Positions 56,638 through 64,000 of a stretch of 64,000 nucleotides of DNA are shown piece after piece. Every line of letters begins with the position of its first letter. Position 1 is the first letter of the stretch. The DNA lies in the NCBI GenBank assembly GCA_002395105.1, contig DGWA01000008.1:18558-82557 (forward strand), given 5' to 3'. Source of the DNA: Rickettsiales bacterium UBA4270 (GTDB lineage Bacteria; Pseudomonadota; Alphaproteobacteria; Rickettsiales; Deianiraeaceae). A program made the translations under genes and the position numbers. The notes under the pieces are model-generated. The model was not told where the DNA came from. It saw nothing but the letters and a program-made list of their open reading frames with translations, and did no database searches.

Positions 56638-57630
56638 GTGAGTGGAATAAAAGTTTTGGCACTATTTGGACAATTAAAACACAGTAGAATAGACAATGAA
56701 CAAACAGAGACTTTGGCTCTTGAATTAGTTGGAGATGACGGTATTCTTTATAGAAAAAAGATTTTCTTTAATGCATTTATAAATTTGCCATCATTCATTC
56801 TTTTTATAATTCCAGTATGGCTTTTGATAAAATATATGGATGATTTTAGAGATGTTGATGAATGTGACGTAATAGTTGTTAGTGGAAAAAAAATGATAAG
56901 ATTTGCACGTCATTTACGTCATTATATGTTTCCTAATACGAAAATAGTCCAGATAGGAAATCCAATGTGTAAAATTAGAAAAAATGATATATTAATAAGA
57001 CAAGAAACAAGTAGATTTATATATGATGGTAAAAATACGATAAAAGTTAATGGTTTAATATGCGGAAAAATAAAAGATGATTTAGGAGAAGAACAAAGTT
57101 TGAAATTTGAAGGAATAAAAAGAGCATTAAAAGGAGAATATATAGGTGTATTTCTTGGCAAGAATAAATATTTGTATAAATTAACAGTTGCTAATGCTAT
57201 AAAATTCGGAAGAATTATAAGTGAAATATCGAATAACATGAAAATGCCATTATTGATAGCAACGGATGGTAAAATTGACGCAGAAAGTATACATTATTTA
57301 AAAGAGAATTTAAATTGTAGTTATTATTTTTATGAAAAACAAAAAGATAATAATAAAAATCCAAAAGTTGCTTTTATGTACTGGTCTAAATATTATATTT
57401 TGTGCGGTAATTCAATTAATGATCAAAGTGAGTATATAGCTCAAAATATTCCAACATATGTTTATATAATGCCTGAAAACAAGAAAAGATATTTGCGTTT
57501 TATAAATATAGCAATTGAACGTAATAGTGTTAGAGTTCTTTCAGATAAAGATAAGGTGTTGAAAGATTTTGTTCCAAATAGCATGAATAATTTACAAAAA
57601 ATATCTAAACAGATAAAGGAATTACTTTAA
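56638..57630 (+). CDS. ELM1/DUF1022-like glycosyltransferase-fold protein
   Basis: 330 residues from a GTG start. The pattern of an early hydrophobic stretch (INLPSFILFIIPVWLLI), VIVVSGKKMIRFARHLRH, KIVQIGNPMC, a later KVNGLICGKI, VGVFLGKNK-like and MAYWSKYY-like parts resembles the mitochondrial fission ELM1 (DUF1022) family, which has a GT-B-like fold and is common in alphaproteobacteria. Its biochemical role is unknown; envelope polysaccharide work has been supposed. It precedes virB8 by 17 bp, so may be cotranscribed with the secretion genes. Confidence 0.55.
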   Translation: MSGIKVLALFGQLKHSRIDNEQTETLALELVGDDGILYRKKIFFNAFINLPSFILFIIPVWLLIKYMDDFRDVDECDVIVVSGKKMIRFARHLRHYMFPNTKIVQIGNPMCKIRKNDILIRQETSRFIYDGKNTIKVNGLICGKIKDDLGEEQSLKFEGIKRALKGEYIGVFLGKNKYLYKLTVANAIKFGRIISEISNNMKMPLLIATDGKIDAESIHYLKENLNCSYYFYEKQKDNNKNPKVAFMYWSKYYILCGNSINDQSEYIAQNIPTYVYIMPENKKRYLRFINIAIERNSVRVLSDKDKVLKDFVPNSMNNLQKISKQIKELL

Positions 57631-57647
57631 TTTTAATTGTTTTAATT

Positions 57648-58373
57648 GTGAAAGCTGATTTTTATCTTAGAGCTAGAAGATGGTATAATACAATATATGT
57701 TAGTCCAGCAAGTGAAAGATTTATATATTCTATAATTTTTATAATATCTTTATCATGTTTAATGCAAGCATTTTTGATAATCAATAACATAAGGATTAAT
57801 AATAAACAAAAAAATACATATGTTGTTATAATGGATCACAAAAATAAAGATGATTACATAAAAGTCAGTAGAATAACTTCAACTTCAAAAAATCATCTTT
57901 TGAGCTTTTTAAATGTAATTTTAAGAAAATATGTTATAAACATGGAATCATTAATATATGATGAAAATAAAAAGGGAATAGATGCTATACGTGATAAATC
58001 TTTAATTATAAAGAATCTATCAGGACAAAATGTTTATAATAATTATATTTCTTCATCTTGCTGTGAAGATGGTAGTGATATATCATTAGCTATATTAAAC
58101 ATAAAAAAAACAGTTACAGTAAACAAAATTAAGTTTATATACGAAGATGTGAATGTTTTTGAAAAAATATATTCATCCATTTCTTCAAATAAAATTCCAA
58201 AAGGTGCAAAAATATATTTTACCACAGAGACGACAGACGAAAAAAGTAAAAAACAACATATGGTGGCGACTGTTCATTTTAGTTTTTACTTTAATCTTGA
58301 AGAAAAAGAAAAGGCTATTATTGATTTTAAAGTAAATGATTATTACGTTGATATAGATAATAGCGTAAAATAG
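57648..58373 (+). CDS. virB8: Type IV secretion system protein VirB8
   Basis: A 241-residue bitopic inner-membrane protein from a GTG start. A short cytoplasmic N-terminus with RRWYNTIYVSPASERFIY precedes one membrane segment (about 24-45). The periplasmic part has the VirB8 cystatin-like pattern, with EKIYSS, AKIYFTTET and a KQHMVATVHFSFYF strand followed by FKVNDYYVDI. VirB8 bridges the inner-membrane VirB complex and the core. The C-terminal NPxG motif of classical VirB8 is not evident (the end reads NDYYVDIDNS). It is 17 bp from virB9. Confidence 0.78.
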   Translation: MKADFYLRARRWYNTIYVSPASERFIYSIIFIISLSCLMQAFLIINNIRINNKQKNTYVVIMDHKNKDDYIKVSRITSTSKNHLLSFLNVILRKYVINMESLIYDENKKGIDAIRDKSLIIKNLSGQNVYNNYISSSCCEDGSDISLAILNIKKTVTVNKIKFIYEDVNVFEKIYSSISSNKIPKGAKIYFTTETTDEKSKKQHMVATVHFSFYFNLEEKEKAIIDFKVNDYYVDIDNSVK

Positions 58374-58390
58374 TTTTTAGGTTAATTTTT

Positions 58391-59203
58391 ATGATTAAGT
58401 TCTTATTAAAACAATTTAAATTCTATTTATCATTATTTTTTATTTTTAGTTTTATTAATAATAATTGTTTTTGTGCCTTAATATATGCACAAAGATCTGG
58501 TTCGGAAGGTAGATTTAAATCATTTTTATATCATAAAAATGGTGTTTATTATTATGAAGGTTTTTACGAAATGCCATCATTTATTGAATTTGCTACAAAT
58601 GAAAAAATAGCGACAATTTACATGCCTAAAAGAGATGCATGGGCAATTAAACCAAAAGATAATCGATTATTTTTAATGCCAGTTGGAGAGGAAGCAGATA
58701 CTACAATGATAATAATGACAAATCTTAGAACATATTTTTTTGAGCTTCATGCAAAAGTAGCAAAAGGAGCGTTTGATAGAAATGTAGCATTTTTCACAAA
58801 ATTTAATTATCCAGATGGATCAGAAAATAAAAGGTCAGAAAATGGTAATGATGGTTCTATAATTCAGTATACTTTTATACGAGGTCCAGATTTATCAAAA
58901 CCTGAAAATTTTAATTTTAATTATACTGTATCTGGTGATTATATAATTACACCAATTAAAGTTTTTGATGATGGGCAATTTACCTACTTTGAATTTAAAG
59001 AAAAAAATGGCGTGATTCCTGCAATTTTTAGCGTAGATAACGAGGGAAATGAAAGTGTTATTAATTTTAGATTAATTGATAAATATATTGCAGTAGAAGG
59101 CGTTAATTCTGTTTACACATTAAGACACGGAAATGATACTGTTTGTGTATTTAATGAAACAATGCGTGATATTGTAAGAAATTTAACAACAAGAAAAAAA
59201 TAG
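58391..59203 (+). CDS. virB9: Type IV secretion system protein VirB9
   Basis: A 270-residue periplasmic core-complex protein. A signal peptide (about 1-28, ending NNCFCA) precedes the N-terminal CagX/VirB9 domain (SFIEFATNEKIATIYMPKRDAWAIKPKDN spans it) and the C-terminal domain with KVFDDGQFTYFEF, PAIFSVDNEGNES and RHGNDTVCVFN. With VirB7 and VirB10 it forms the outer-membrane channel. Usually virB10, virB11 and virD4 follow; here the next gene (rpiB) is on the opposite strand, so the cluster is broken after virB9. Confidence 0.88.
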   Translation: MIKFLLKQFKFYLSLFFIFSFINNNCFCALIYAQRSGSEGRFKSFLYHKNGVYYYEGFYEMPSFIEFATNEKIATIYMPKRDAWAIKPKDNRLFLMPVGEEADTTMIIMTNLRTYFFELHAKVAKGAFDRNVAFFTKFNYPDGSENKRSENGNDGSIIQYTFIRGPDLSKPENFNFNYTVSGDYIITPIKVFDDGQFTYFEFKEKNGVIPAIFSVDNEGNESVINFRLIDKYIAVEGVNSVYTLRHGNDTVCVFNETMRDIVRNLTTRKK

Positions 59204-59204
59204 T

Positions 59205-59669
59205 TCAAAACTTTTTAATTCTGTTATCATGTCTTCCTCCTTCATATTCTGTTTTTATAAATTTAGAAAAAATTGAAAACACGATTTCATTATTTGTTAT
59301 TTTTCTAGCACCAATACATAAAATATTAGCATTATTGTGCTTACGAGCTATTTCTGCATCAAATACATCATTACAAACAACTGCACGAATATGTTTAAAT
59401 CTATTAGCAACCATACACATTCCGATACCAGTTCCACAAATTAGAACACCAAAATTTTCTTGTTTATGTGTTTCTATTTTTGAAATATTTTTTTTTAATT
59501 TAATAACTAATTTTTTTGCATAATCAGGATAATCACAACTATTGTCATTATATGTTCCAAGATCTATGATATCATTTATGCCAAGATATCTATTATTATC
59601 TTGTATCATTTTTATTAATCGTTCTTTGCATTTAAAACCTGCATGATCAGAAGCTATAAATATTTTCAT
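59205..59669 (-). CDS. rpiB: Ribose-5-phosphate isomerase B
   Basis: A 154-residue RpiB-type isomerase that interconverts ribulose 5-phosphate and ribose 5-phosphate. It has SDHAGFKCKE at the N-terminus, DYPDYAKK, the active-site Cys in ICGTGIGM and GGRHDNRI at the end. It feeds ribose 5-phosphate to PRPP synthetase, whose gene is at 2 kb. Length is normal. It is the downstream gene of a pair with the MetW-like gene (10 bp gap) and is convergent with virB9. Confidence 0.93.
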   Translation of the reverse strand: MKIFIASDHAGFKCKERLIKMIQDNNRYLGINDIIDLGTYNDNSCDYPDYAKKLVIKLKKNISKIETHKQENFGVLICGTGIGMCMVANRFKHIRAVVCNDVFDAEIARKHNNANILCIGARKITNNEIVFSIFSKFIKTEYEGGRHDNRIKKF

Positions 59670-59679
59670 AATAACATAT

Positions 59680-60375
59680 CTATATTGCCAAACTGCCTCC
59701 TAATTTATATGTTGGATTCAATGTTGTTTCGTCTGAAATTATATAATACACTTTTAATGCTGAGAAATTCGGGTAACTGCGAATATCATACATGTTATCT
59801 ATTTCACCATTTTTATAAATTATAGTTCCTTTTTTGATAACAAATCCACAACAAGCACACAAATTAATTATATCTTTGTGAGATAAATACCATGGATCTC
59901 GATTAAACCAAGCATATTCATCATCTGGAATAACATCATATTGATTTTTTACATAAAGTGAGCCACGTAATAGAAATTTTAATCGTTTTAAAAAACGGCC
60001 ATTATTTTTTTGACACAGAACAAAATTTTTACAAATACGTACAGATGATTTTAAAAAATCACTCGGATATCGAGCAGATCCTAATCCTACTTCGCAAACG
60101 ACGTAATCAAACTCTTTATTTGAAAATTTGTCAAGAACGCCAGAGTTAATATTGCCAGATACTATATTGAAACCAAAATTTCTTGCACGTTCAAGTTCTT
60201 CTATATCATCATTCAAAATTGTTGCATTTATATTTAAATGTTCTGAAATTTTCTGTATAGTTTCATAATTTGTCGAGTAAATAAATAAAACTTTCGCATC
60301 CTTTCCTAGCGATCTTGCTAATACAAATTCATCAATTTCCCAATCCGATGGAAGATCTACTTTTGTTCTTGCCAC
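59680..60375 (-). CDS. MetW-like protein with altered SAM-binding loop
   Basis: 231 residues. The order of blocks follows MetW: a short N-terminus with WEIDEFV, a first strand KVLFIYSTNYE where MetW has VLDLGCGDG, RNFGFNIVSGNINSG (the Gxx..GD..DG region), FDYVVCEVGLG, CKNFVLCQKNNG (the VSFPN region), a RGSLYV stretch, then PDDEYAWFNRDPWYLSHKDI, which matches the MetW end. The glycine-rich loop that holds S-adenosylmethionine is missing, so methyltransferase activity is doubtful. In other bacteria MetW works with MetX in methionine synthesis; no metX is seen. It is upstream of rpiB on the minus strand. Confidence 0.6.
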   Translation of the reverse strand: MARTKVDLPSDWEIDEFVLARSLGKDAKVLFIYSTNYETIQKISEHLNINATILNDDIEELERARNFGFNIVSGNINSGVLDKFSNKEFDYVVCEVGLGSARYPSDFLKSSVRICKNFVLCQKNNGRFLKRLKFLLRGSLYVKNQYDVIPDDEYAWFNRDPWYLSHKDIINLCACCGFVIKKGTIIYKNGEIDNMYDIRSYPNFSALKVYYIISDETTLNPTYKLGGSLAI

Positions 60376-60440
60376 AATAATAATTAGTATATAGATTTTA
60401 TTTTAAAAAATAAATGTAAAGTATATATGCATAATTTTAT

Positions 60441-60451
60441 CTTGAAAACAA
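60441..60451 (+). promoter_or_regulatory. CTTGAAAACAA element of acpS
   Basis: A one-base variant of CTTGAAAATAA. TTGAAA ends 32 nt before the acpS ATG. Confidence 0.35.
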
Positions 60452-60478
60452 AAATATATATCTAATAGTTAATCTGAT

Positions 60479-60892
60479 ATGATTTTAGGTCATGGAGTTG
60501 ATATAGTTAACATAAATAGGGTAGACGGTGTTTATAAAAAATTTGGAGAACGCTTTTTAAAAAAAATTCTTTCTGATCCTGAAATTAAACAAATTCAAGA
60601 TAAAAGTGATGTTATTTCATTTTTAGCAAAGCATTGGGCTGTTAAAGAAGCTGTAAGCAAATCAGTTGGTTGTGGCTTAATCAATGGTTCTCCTCTGTAT
60701 TTTAGAGACATCATATTAAGCAAAACGTCATTAAATATGCCAATTATAAAACCAACTAAAAAGTTATTAAATATAATAGCACAGATGTATTCATTTAATT
60801 TAGATGATATGCAAAAAATATCTTTTCATGTTTCTACGTCAGATGATGCTGGTATTGTTATAGCAAGTGTGATTTTAGAAATAAATGCTTGA
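60479..60892 (+). CDS. acpS: Holo-[acyl-carrier-protein] synthase
   Basis: A 137-residue phosphopantetheinyl transferase that activates acyl carrier protein, needed for fatty acid and lipid A synthesis. The magnesium ligands are visible as D8 in GHGVDIV and the Glu in AVKEAVSKSVGCG; HVSTSDDAGIVIAS closes the fold. Length is normal. It precedes folA by 35 bp. No Shine-Dalgarno is present. Confidence 0.94.
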   Translation: MILGHGVDIVNINRVDGVYKKFGERFLKKILSDPEIKQIQDKSDVISFLAKHWAVKEAVSKSVGCGLINGSPLYFRDIILSKTSLNMPIIKPTKKLLNIIAQMYSFNLDDMQKISFHVSTSDDAGIVIASVILEINA

Positions 60893-60927
60893 CATTTTTT
60901 GAAAATTAAAATTTGTATTAGTGTTTT

Positions 60928-61299
60928 ATGTTCAAAATAAGTGCAATTTTAGCTATTGGAAAGGATAATGAAGTTGGTTTAAATGGTGGCTTACCATGGA
61001 AATCAAAAGAAGATTTAATTCATTTTAAAAGAATTACAAAAAATCATTGCGTATTAATGGGACTTAATACTTATAACTCCATTGGAAAACCTTTGCCAGA
61101 TAGAACAAATATAGTTATAAGTTTTGAGAAACAAGATTTAAATGGATGTAAAAATTTTCAAACAATAGAAGAGGGAATTGAGTTTGCTAGAAAAAATGGA
61201 GAAAGTGAACTTTTTATAATCGGTGGAGCAAGTATATATAAATATTGCGCTGAAAACAACTTAATTGATAGAGTATATCTGTCTGTAATGCACTATTGA
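60928..61299 (+). pseudogene. folA: Dihydrofolate reductase, truncated at the C-terminus
   Basis: 123 residues against about 160 in the family. The first three quarters are well preserved: AILAIGKDNEVGLNGGLPW with the substrate-binding region after it, MGLNTYNSIGKPLPDR (NADPH site), and FIIGGASIYKYC. The frame stops right after RVYLSVMHY, where relatives continue with about 40 residues that form the last two strands. No other frame continues with a recognisable end. Loss of these strands should disable the enzyme, but the intact rest suggests recent damage. A promoter for the next gene begins 8 bp after the stop, as if a deletion had joined the two. Confidence 0.75.
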
Positions 61300-61306
61300 T
61301 TTATAC

Positions 61307-61335
61307 TTGACTTTAAAAAAAGTATTCTATATACT
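61307..61335 (+). promoter_or_regulatory. Sigma-70-type promoter downstream of folA
   Basis: TTGACT (61307-61312), a 17-nt spacer, then TATACT (61330-61335). It would give a leader of about 73 nt before the ATG at 61415, the longest predicted leader in the window. Confidence 0.55.
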
Positions 61336-61414
61336 TGTGTATAGATTATTTATCTAATAAAGCTCTTTTAAAAAATAGTGTTTTTTATAATTTAACGATT
61401 TTATTTATTTTTTT

Positions 61415-62242
61415 ATGAGCTTTCTTGAAAAGATTATCTATAACTTTATAGATAAACTAACGATTTTAGATGTTTCTAGCATTATAGCAGTTTATGCTAT
61501 GTTTCTTTTGTTGATGCTAAACATTTGGACAAATTTTAAAATACTTAATTTGTCACAATTTGTACATACTTTTATTTTTATATTCACTTCTGCTTTTTAT
61601 ATAAGTTTGTATATTTTTAATCAAGAAGTGTTACATACTGTATTTAATAGCTCATTTTTGAAGTTTGCATATTTATTAAATATAGCTTTATTTTTACCAT
61701 ATATTCTTTACAGCAAGGATAAAACTAAGTGCAATTATAGATATTTAGAGAATGATTTTGTAAAAAATGGTACTTATGATGATTATAATTATTATTATAG
61801 CGGTAATGACGATAAATATGCTGAACCATATACTTCAAAATCAAAAATTAACAATAAATGCAGAAATAAGCAAGAAATAAATTCTTGGGATGAATATGAA
61901 AATAATATATCAGAAGATAGTGAATTTAATATAAATAAAATTATAGTTACGGACAATAATTTCAGCGATAGTGATAAAATATTTAATGAAAAAGTTAATG
62001 ACGATACAAACACAGATTATTATGATTGTCATGATTATATAAGAGAAGTATCGGAGCAACCTAGTTTTAGAGAAATCGTAAATGGTGTAAAAAAAGTTAT
62101 ACAAGAAAATAATTCTACAATAAATGAAAAAGTTAATTTAATAACTGAAAATATGTTAGAACTAAAAGATGGATTTCAAGGCACTGTTGATAGAATTGCT
62201 AAAATATTTGAATTATTTGCAGTTGTTATAAAAAAAAGATAA
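61415..62242 (+). CDS. Three-pass membrane protein with helical tail, function unknown
   Basis: Not recognised. 275 residues with three hydrophobic segments (about 21-41, 49-70 and 79-98), then a soluble part with a Tyr/Asp/Asn-rich stretch (DDYNYYYSGNDDKY) and a C-terminal helix of about 60 residues ending AKIFELFAVVIKKR that looks like an amphipathic or coiled-coil helix. There is no signal peptide. It has its own promoter-like sequence. Too few membrane segments for VirB6. It could be an envelope or secreted membrane protein. Confidence 0.7.
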   Translation: MSFLEKIIYNFIDKLTILDVSSIIAVYAMFLLLMLNIWTNFKILNLSQFVHTFIFIFTSAFYISLYIFNQEVLHTVFNSSFLKFAYLLNIALFLPYILYSKDKTKCNYRYLENDFVKNGTYDDYNYYYSGNDDKYAEPYTSKSKINNKCRNKQEINSWDEYENNISEDSEFNINKIIVTDNNFSDSDKIFNEKVNDDTNTDYYDCHDYIREVSEQPSFREIVNGVKKVIQENNSTINEKVNLITENMLELKDGFQGTVDRIAKIFELFAVVIKKR

Positions 62243-62246
62243 AATT

Positions 62247-62578
62247 ACCACACTTCTGTTGCAAGGTAGTGGTCACCCCTGAAATTTATAGTCTTTCTAG
62301 ACTACGCATCTTAGCTTAATCAATTAAAACAATTAAGCAGCTAAACGCATACCTTCAAGCGTTTTTCGCCCAAAAGCATTACGGCCGTCGATGACGTTAT
62401 TGGCTTTTTTGCCATTTATTAACGACTTATTATGGTCGGTCAAACCAAGTAAAATGTAGTATTTTTTTGCCTGTCGAAGCTAAATCATCCCCGTATTTTT
62501 TTTGGTGGAGATGTCGGGTACCGCCCCCGAGTCCAAACAAATCCATACAACACATTTATTACTATAGCCCGTAAAGGC
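62247..62578 (-). ncRNA. ssrA: Circularly permuted (two-piece type) tmRNA
   Basis: On the minus strand the acceptor part comes first and ends CATCTCCACCA with an encoded CCA at 62505-62503; then about 10 nt (62502-62493) separate it from the coding part, which starts GGGGATGATTTAGC. GGGGATG (62492-62486) pairs with CATCTCC (62511-62505 region), re-forming the acceptor stem. The T-arm lies in the GGGCGGTACCCG stretch. The tag frame reads ANNVIDGRNAFGRKTLEG, then MRLAA and stop TAA (62335-62333): 23 codons, long for a tmRNA tag but with the usual LAA end. A hairpin ending GTGTGGT and a T-rich run (near 62247-62225) may terminate it. It follows serS on the same strand. Confidence 0.9.
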
Positions 62579-62583
62579 ATATG

Positions 62584-62611
62584 ATCTTATTATTCAAATT
62601 GTAAAATGCAA
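62584..62611 (-). promoter_or_regulatory. Promoter of the tmRNA gene
   Basis: On the minus strand CTTGCAT (TTGCAT at 62611-62606), a 16-nt spacer and TAAGAT (62589-62584), four of six to the -10 consensus. Transcription would start near 62577, at the beginning of the acceptor piece. The TTGCAT hexamer matches that before truA. Confidence 0.45.
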
Positions 62612-62643
62612 GAGTTAGAATTATTCATCACAAATTGTTATAG

Positions 62644-63900
62644 CTAAATATTTAGTAATTTAAATATTTTGTCAAAATTTACTTTACCATCTGATGTTTG
62701 ATAGTTTTCCATTAATGCAACAATTGTTCTTCCTATTGCGAGAGCAGAGGAGTTTAACATATATGGAAATGCTTTTTTACCATTTTTCTTTTCATAACGA
62801 ATTTTAGATCTTCTTGATTGAAAATCTGTTGTATTTGAACAACTACAAATTTCACGATACTTATCTTGTCCAGGTAACCAAACTTCTAAATCATATGTCT
62901 TTGCCGAACAAAAACCAGTATCACCACCACATAAAACAACAACACGATAATGCAATCCAAGACGTTGTAAAATAGTTTCAGCACATTCTAACATACGTTT
63001 ATGTTCTTCAATAGCCTCTTCAGGTGTTGTTATAGAAACTATTTCAACCTTGGTAAATTGATGTTGTCTTATCATTCCAGTTGTATCTTTTCCAGCACTT
63101 CCAGCTTCACTTCTAAAACATGGAGAATATGCGCACATACGAATTGGTAATTGTTCCTCTTTCAAAATAGTGTCAGCATATACATTAACGAGAGCTGTTT
63201 CTGCGGTTGGTATTAAATAACGACCGTCTGTTGTTTTGAATAAATCACTTTCAAATTTTGGTAGCTGTCCAACATTATATGCAGCAGAAGAATTTACCAT
63301 AAAAGGAACATATACTTCGTTAAAACCGAATTCGTTACATATCTTTACCATAAAATTACGAAGCTCGCGTTCTAATTTAGCACATTCATTTTTCATTATA
63401 ACAAATCTACTGCCAGACATTTTAACCGCAGATTCAAAATCAAGAGTATTTGTGTTTTTTCCAAGAATAGAGTGTTCAAGCGGTTGAAAATCAAATTGCG
63501 GTTTTTCTCCGTATTTTTTTAGTTCAAAGTTATCGTTTTCATCAACACCAAAAGGTACATCATTAAGTAATATATTAGGGATAGTTGATATTTTCTTTGA
63601 TAATTTATTTTGAATACTTTGCATATCATCATCCAATGAAGCTAATTCGTCAGATATTTTCTTTCCTTTTAATACATATTCTTTTAATTCTTCCTTTGTT
63701 TTACCTTGTTTAGCTAAAACTCCGACTTCTTTTGCTAATTTATTTTTCTCAGCAGCAAGAGTTTCGAACTTTAACATTATTTTTTTACGTTTTCTATATA
63801 GTTCTAATATCTTTTTTACATTAATATCATTTACATTACGTTTTTGCATTGCTTGTAAAAATTTCTCAGGATTATTAACAATAAAATTAATATCTATCAT
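62644..63900 (-). CDS. serS: Seryl-tRNA synthetase
   Basis: A 418-residue class II synthetase. The N-terminal coiled-coil arm (about 30-105) binds the long variable arm of tRNA-Ser, such as the one at 26.7 kb. The core has motif 2 (FRSEAGSAGKDTTGMIRQHQF), a CSNTTDFQSRR block and motif 3 (LNSSALAIGRTIVAL). Length is normal. The start ATG at 63900 is preceded by a T10 run and no Shine-Dalgarno. A CTTGCAAATTA element stands 61 nt upstream. The last 100 bases of the window hold no gene. Confidence 0.97.
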   Translation of the reverse strand: MIDINFIVNNPEKFLQAMQKRNVNDINVKKILELYRKRKKIMLKFETLAAEKNKLAKEVGVLAKQGKTKEELKEYVLKGKKISDELASLDDDMQSIQNKLSKKISTIPNILLNDVPFGVDENDNFELKKYGEKPQFDFQPLEHSILGKNTNTLDFESAVKMSGSRFVIMKNECAKLERELRNFMVKICNEFGFNEVYVPFMVNSSAAYNVGQLPKFESDLFKTTDGRYLIPTAETALVNVYADTILKEEQLPIRMCAYSPCFRSEAGSAGKDTTGMIRQHQFTKVEIVSITTPEEAIEEHKRMLECAETILQRLGLHYRVVVLCGGDTGFCSAKTYDLEVWLPGQDKYREICSCSNTTDFQSRRSKIRYEKKNGKKAFPYMLNSSALAIGRTIVALMENYQTSDGKVNFDKIFKLLNI

Positions 63901-63950
63901 ATAAAAAAAAAATAACTATCAAAACTACAAGAGTAGTTATATATCAAATC

Positions 63951-63961
63951 TAATTTGCAAG
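63951..63961 (-). promoter_or_regulatory. CTTGCAAATTA element of serS
   Basis: Minus-strand CTTGCAAATTA, identical to the murC element. TTGCAA ends 55 nt before the serS ATG. TATAAC (63941-63936) lies 13 nt downstream. Confidence 0.4.
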
Positions 63962-64000
63962 ATTTTTTAGTTAATTTATTAAAATTAGTTAATTTATTTT

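Noticed and set aside
61415..62242. VirB6 homologue
   Set aside because: Only three membrane segments and no VirB6/TrbL motif; position near no other vir gene.

Overview
The window is a very AT-rich, gene-dense bacterial chromosome segment (G+C near one quarter by eye). The best clue to its owner is a circularly permuted tmRNA gene at 62.5 kb, a hallmark of Alphaproteobacteria. It is joined by VirB-type secretion genes (virB4, virB8, virB9), PDH E1 genes, lpxD, murC, asd and lytic transglycosylase genes. Reduced, decaying genes and long Asn/Lys-rich proteins with membrane hairpins fit a host-associated alphaproteobacterium of the Rickettsiales/Holosporales kind. The exact clade cannot be decided from this sequence.

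Layout. 0-6.3 kb, minus strand: LptC-like protein, tadA, a prepilin-lectin fusion, prs, lspA and a GT2 glycosyltransferase cut by the left edge. 6.4-17 kb: GT4 glycosyltransferase, trpS, then two arms around pheT, one with pdhB, an FtsB-like gene and LysE, the other with LysE, pdhA and thrS. 17-26 kb: a 1,100-residue coiled-coil protein, topA, RNase E/G, ruvB. 26-30.6 kb: a frameshifted outer-membrane gene, tRNA-Ser, a hairpin membrane protein, peroxiredoxin, a Cys-rich membrane protein, quinone reductase, bamE. 30.6-43 kb: an EptA-like transferase, an EamA transporter, murC, asd, malic enzyme, a MetE-like protein, lpxD, slt. 43-50 kb: virB4, small membrane proteins, ferredoxin-NADP reductase, a degenerate CcmA-like protein and a repeat-tailed membrane protein. 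50-64 kb: truA, a decaying restriction-modification pair, map, tRNA-Leu, tig, gatB, an ELM1-like protein, virB8, virB9, rpiB, a MetW-like protein, acpS, truncated folA, a membrane protein, tmRNA and serS.

How they work together. The cell makes lipid A, peptidoglycan and lipoproteins (lpxD, lptC-like, murC, asd, slt, lspA, bamE), decorates its surface (GT2, GT4, EptA-like, pilin-lectin) and carries a scattered type IV secretion system. Several proteins of unknown function with transmembrane hairpins are candidate surface proteins or effectors. Central metabolism is represented by PDH E1, malic enzyme, rpiB and prs.

Most notable signals: (1) a recurring element, CTTG(C/A)AAATWA, upstream of many genes and often exactly 29-30 nt before the start codon, with almost no Shine-Dalgarno sequences; (2) relatives of metabolic enzymes that have lost catalytic or cofactor residues (MetE without zinc ligands, CcmA without a P-loop, MetW without its glycine loop); (3) a ThrRS with about 125 extra residues in its editing region; (4) a pilin-lectin fusion; (5) a Cys-rich membrane protein with its own strong promoter and terminator.
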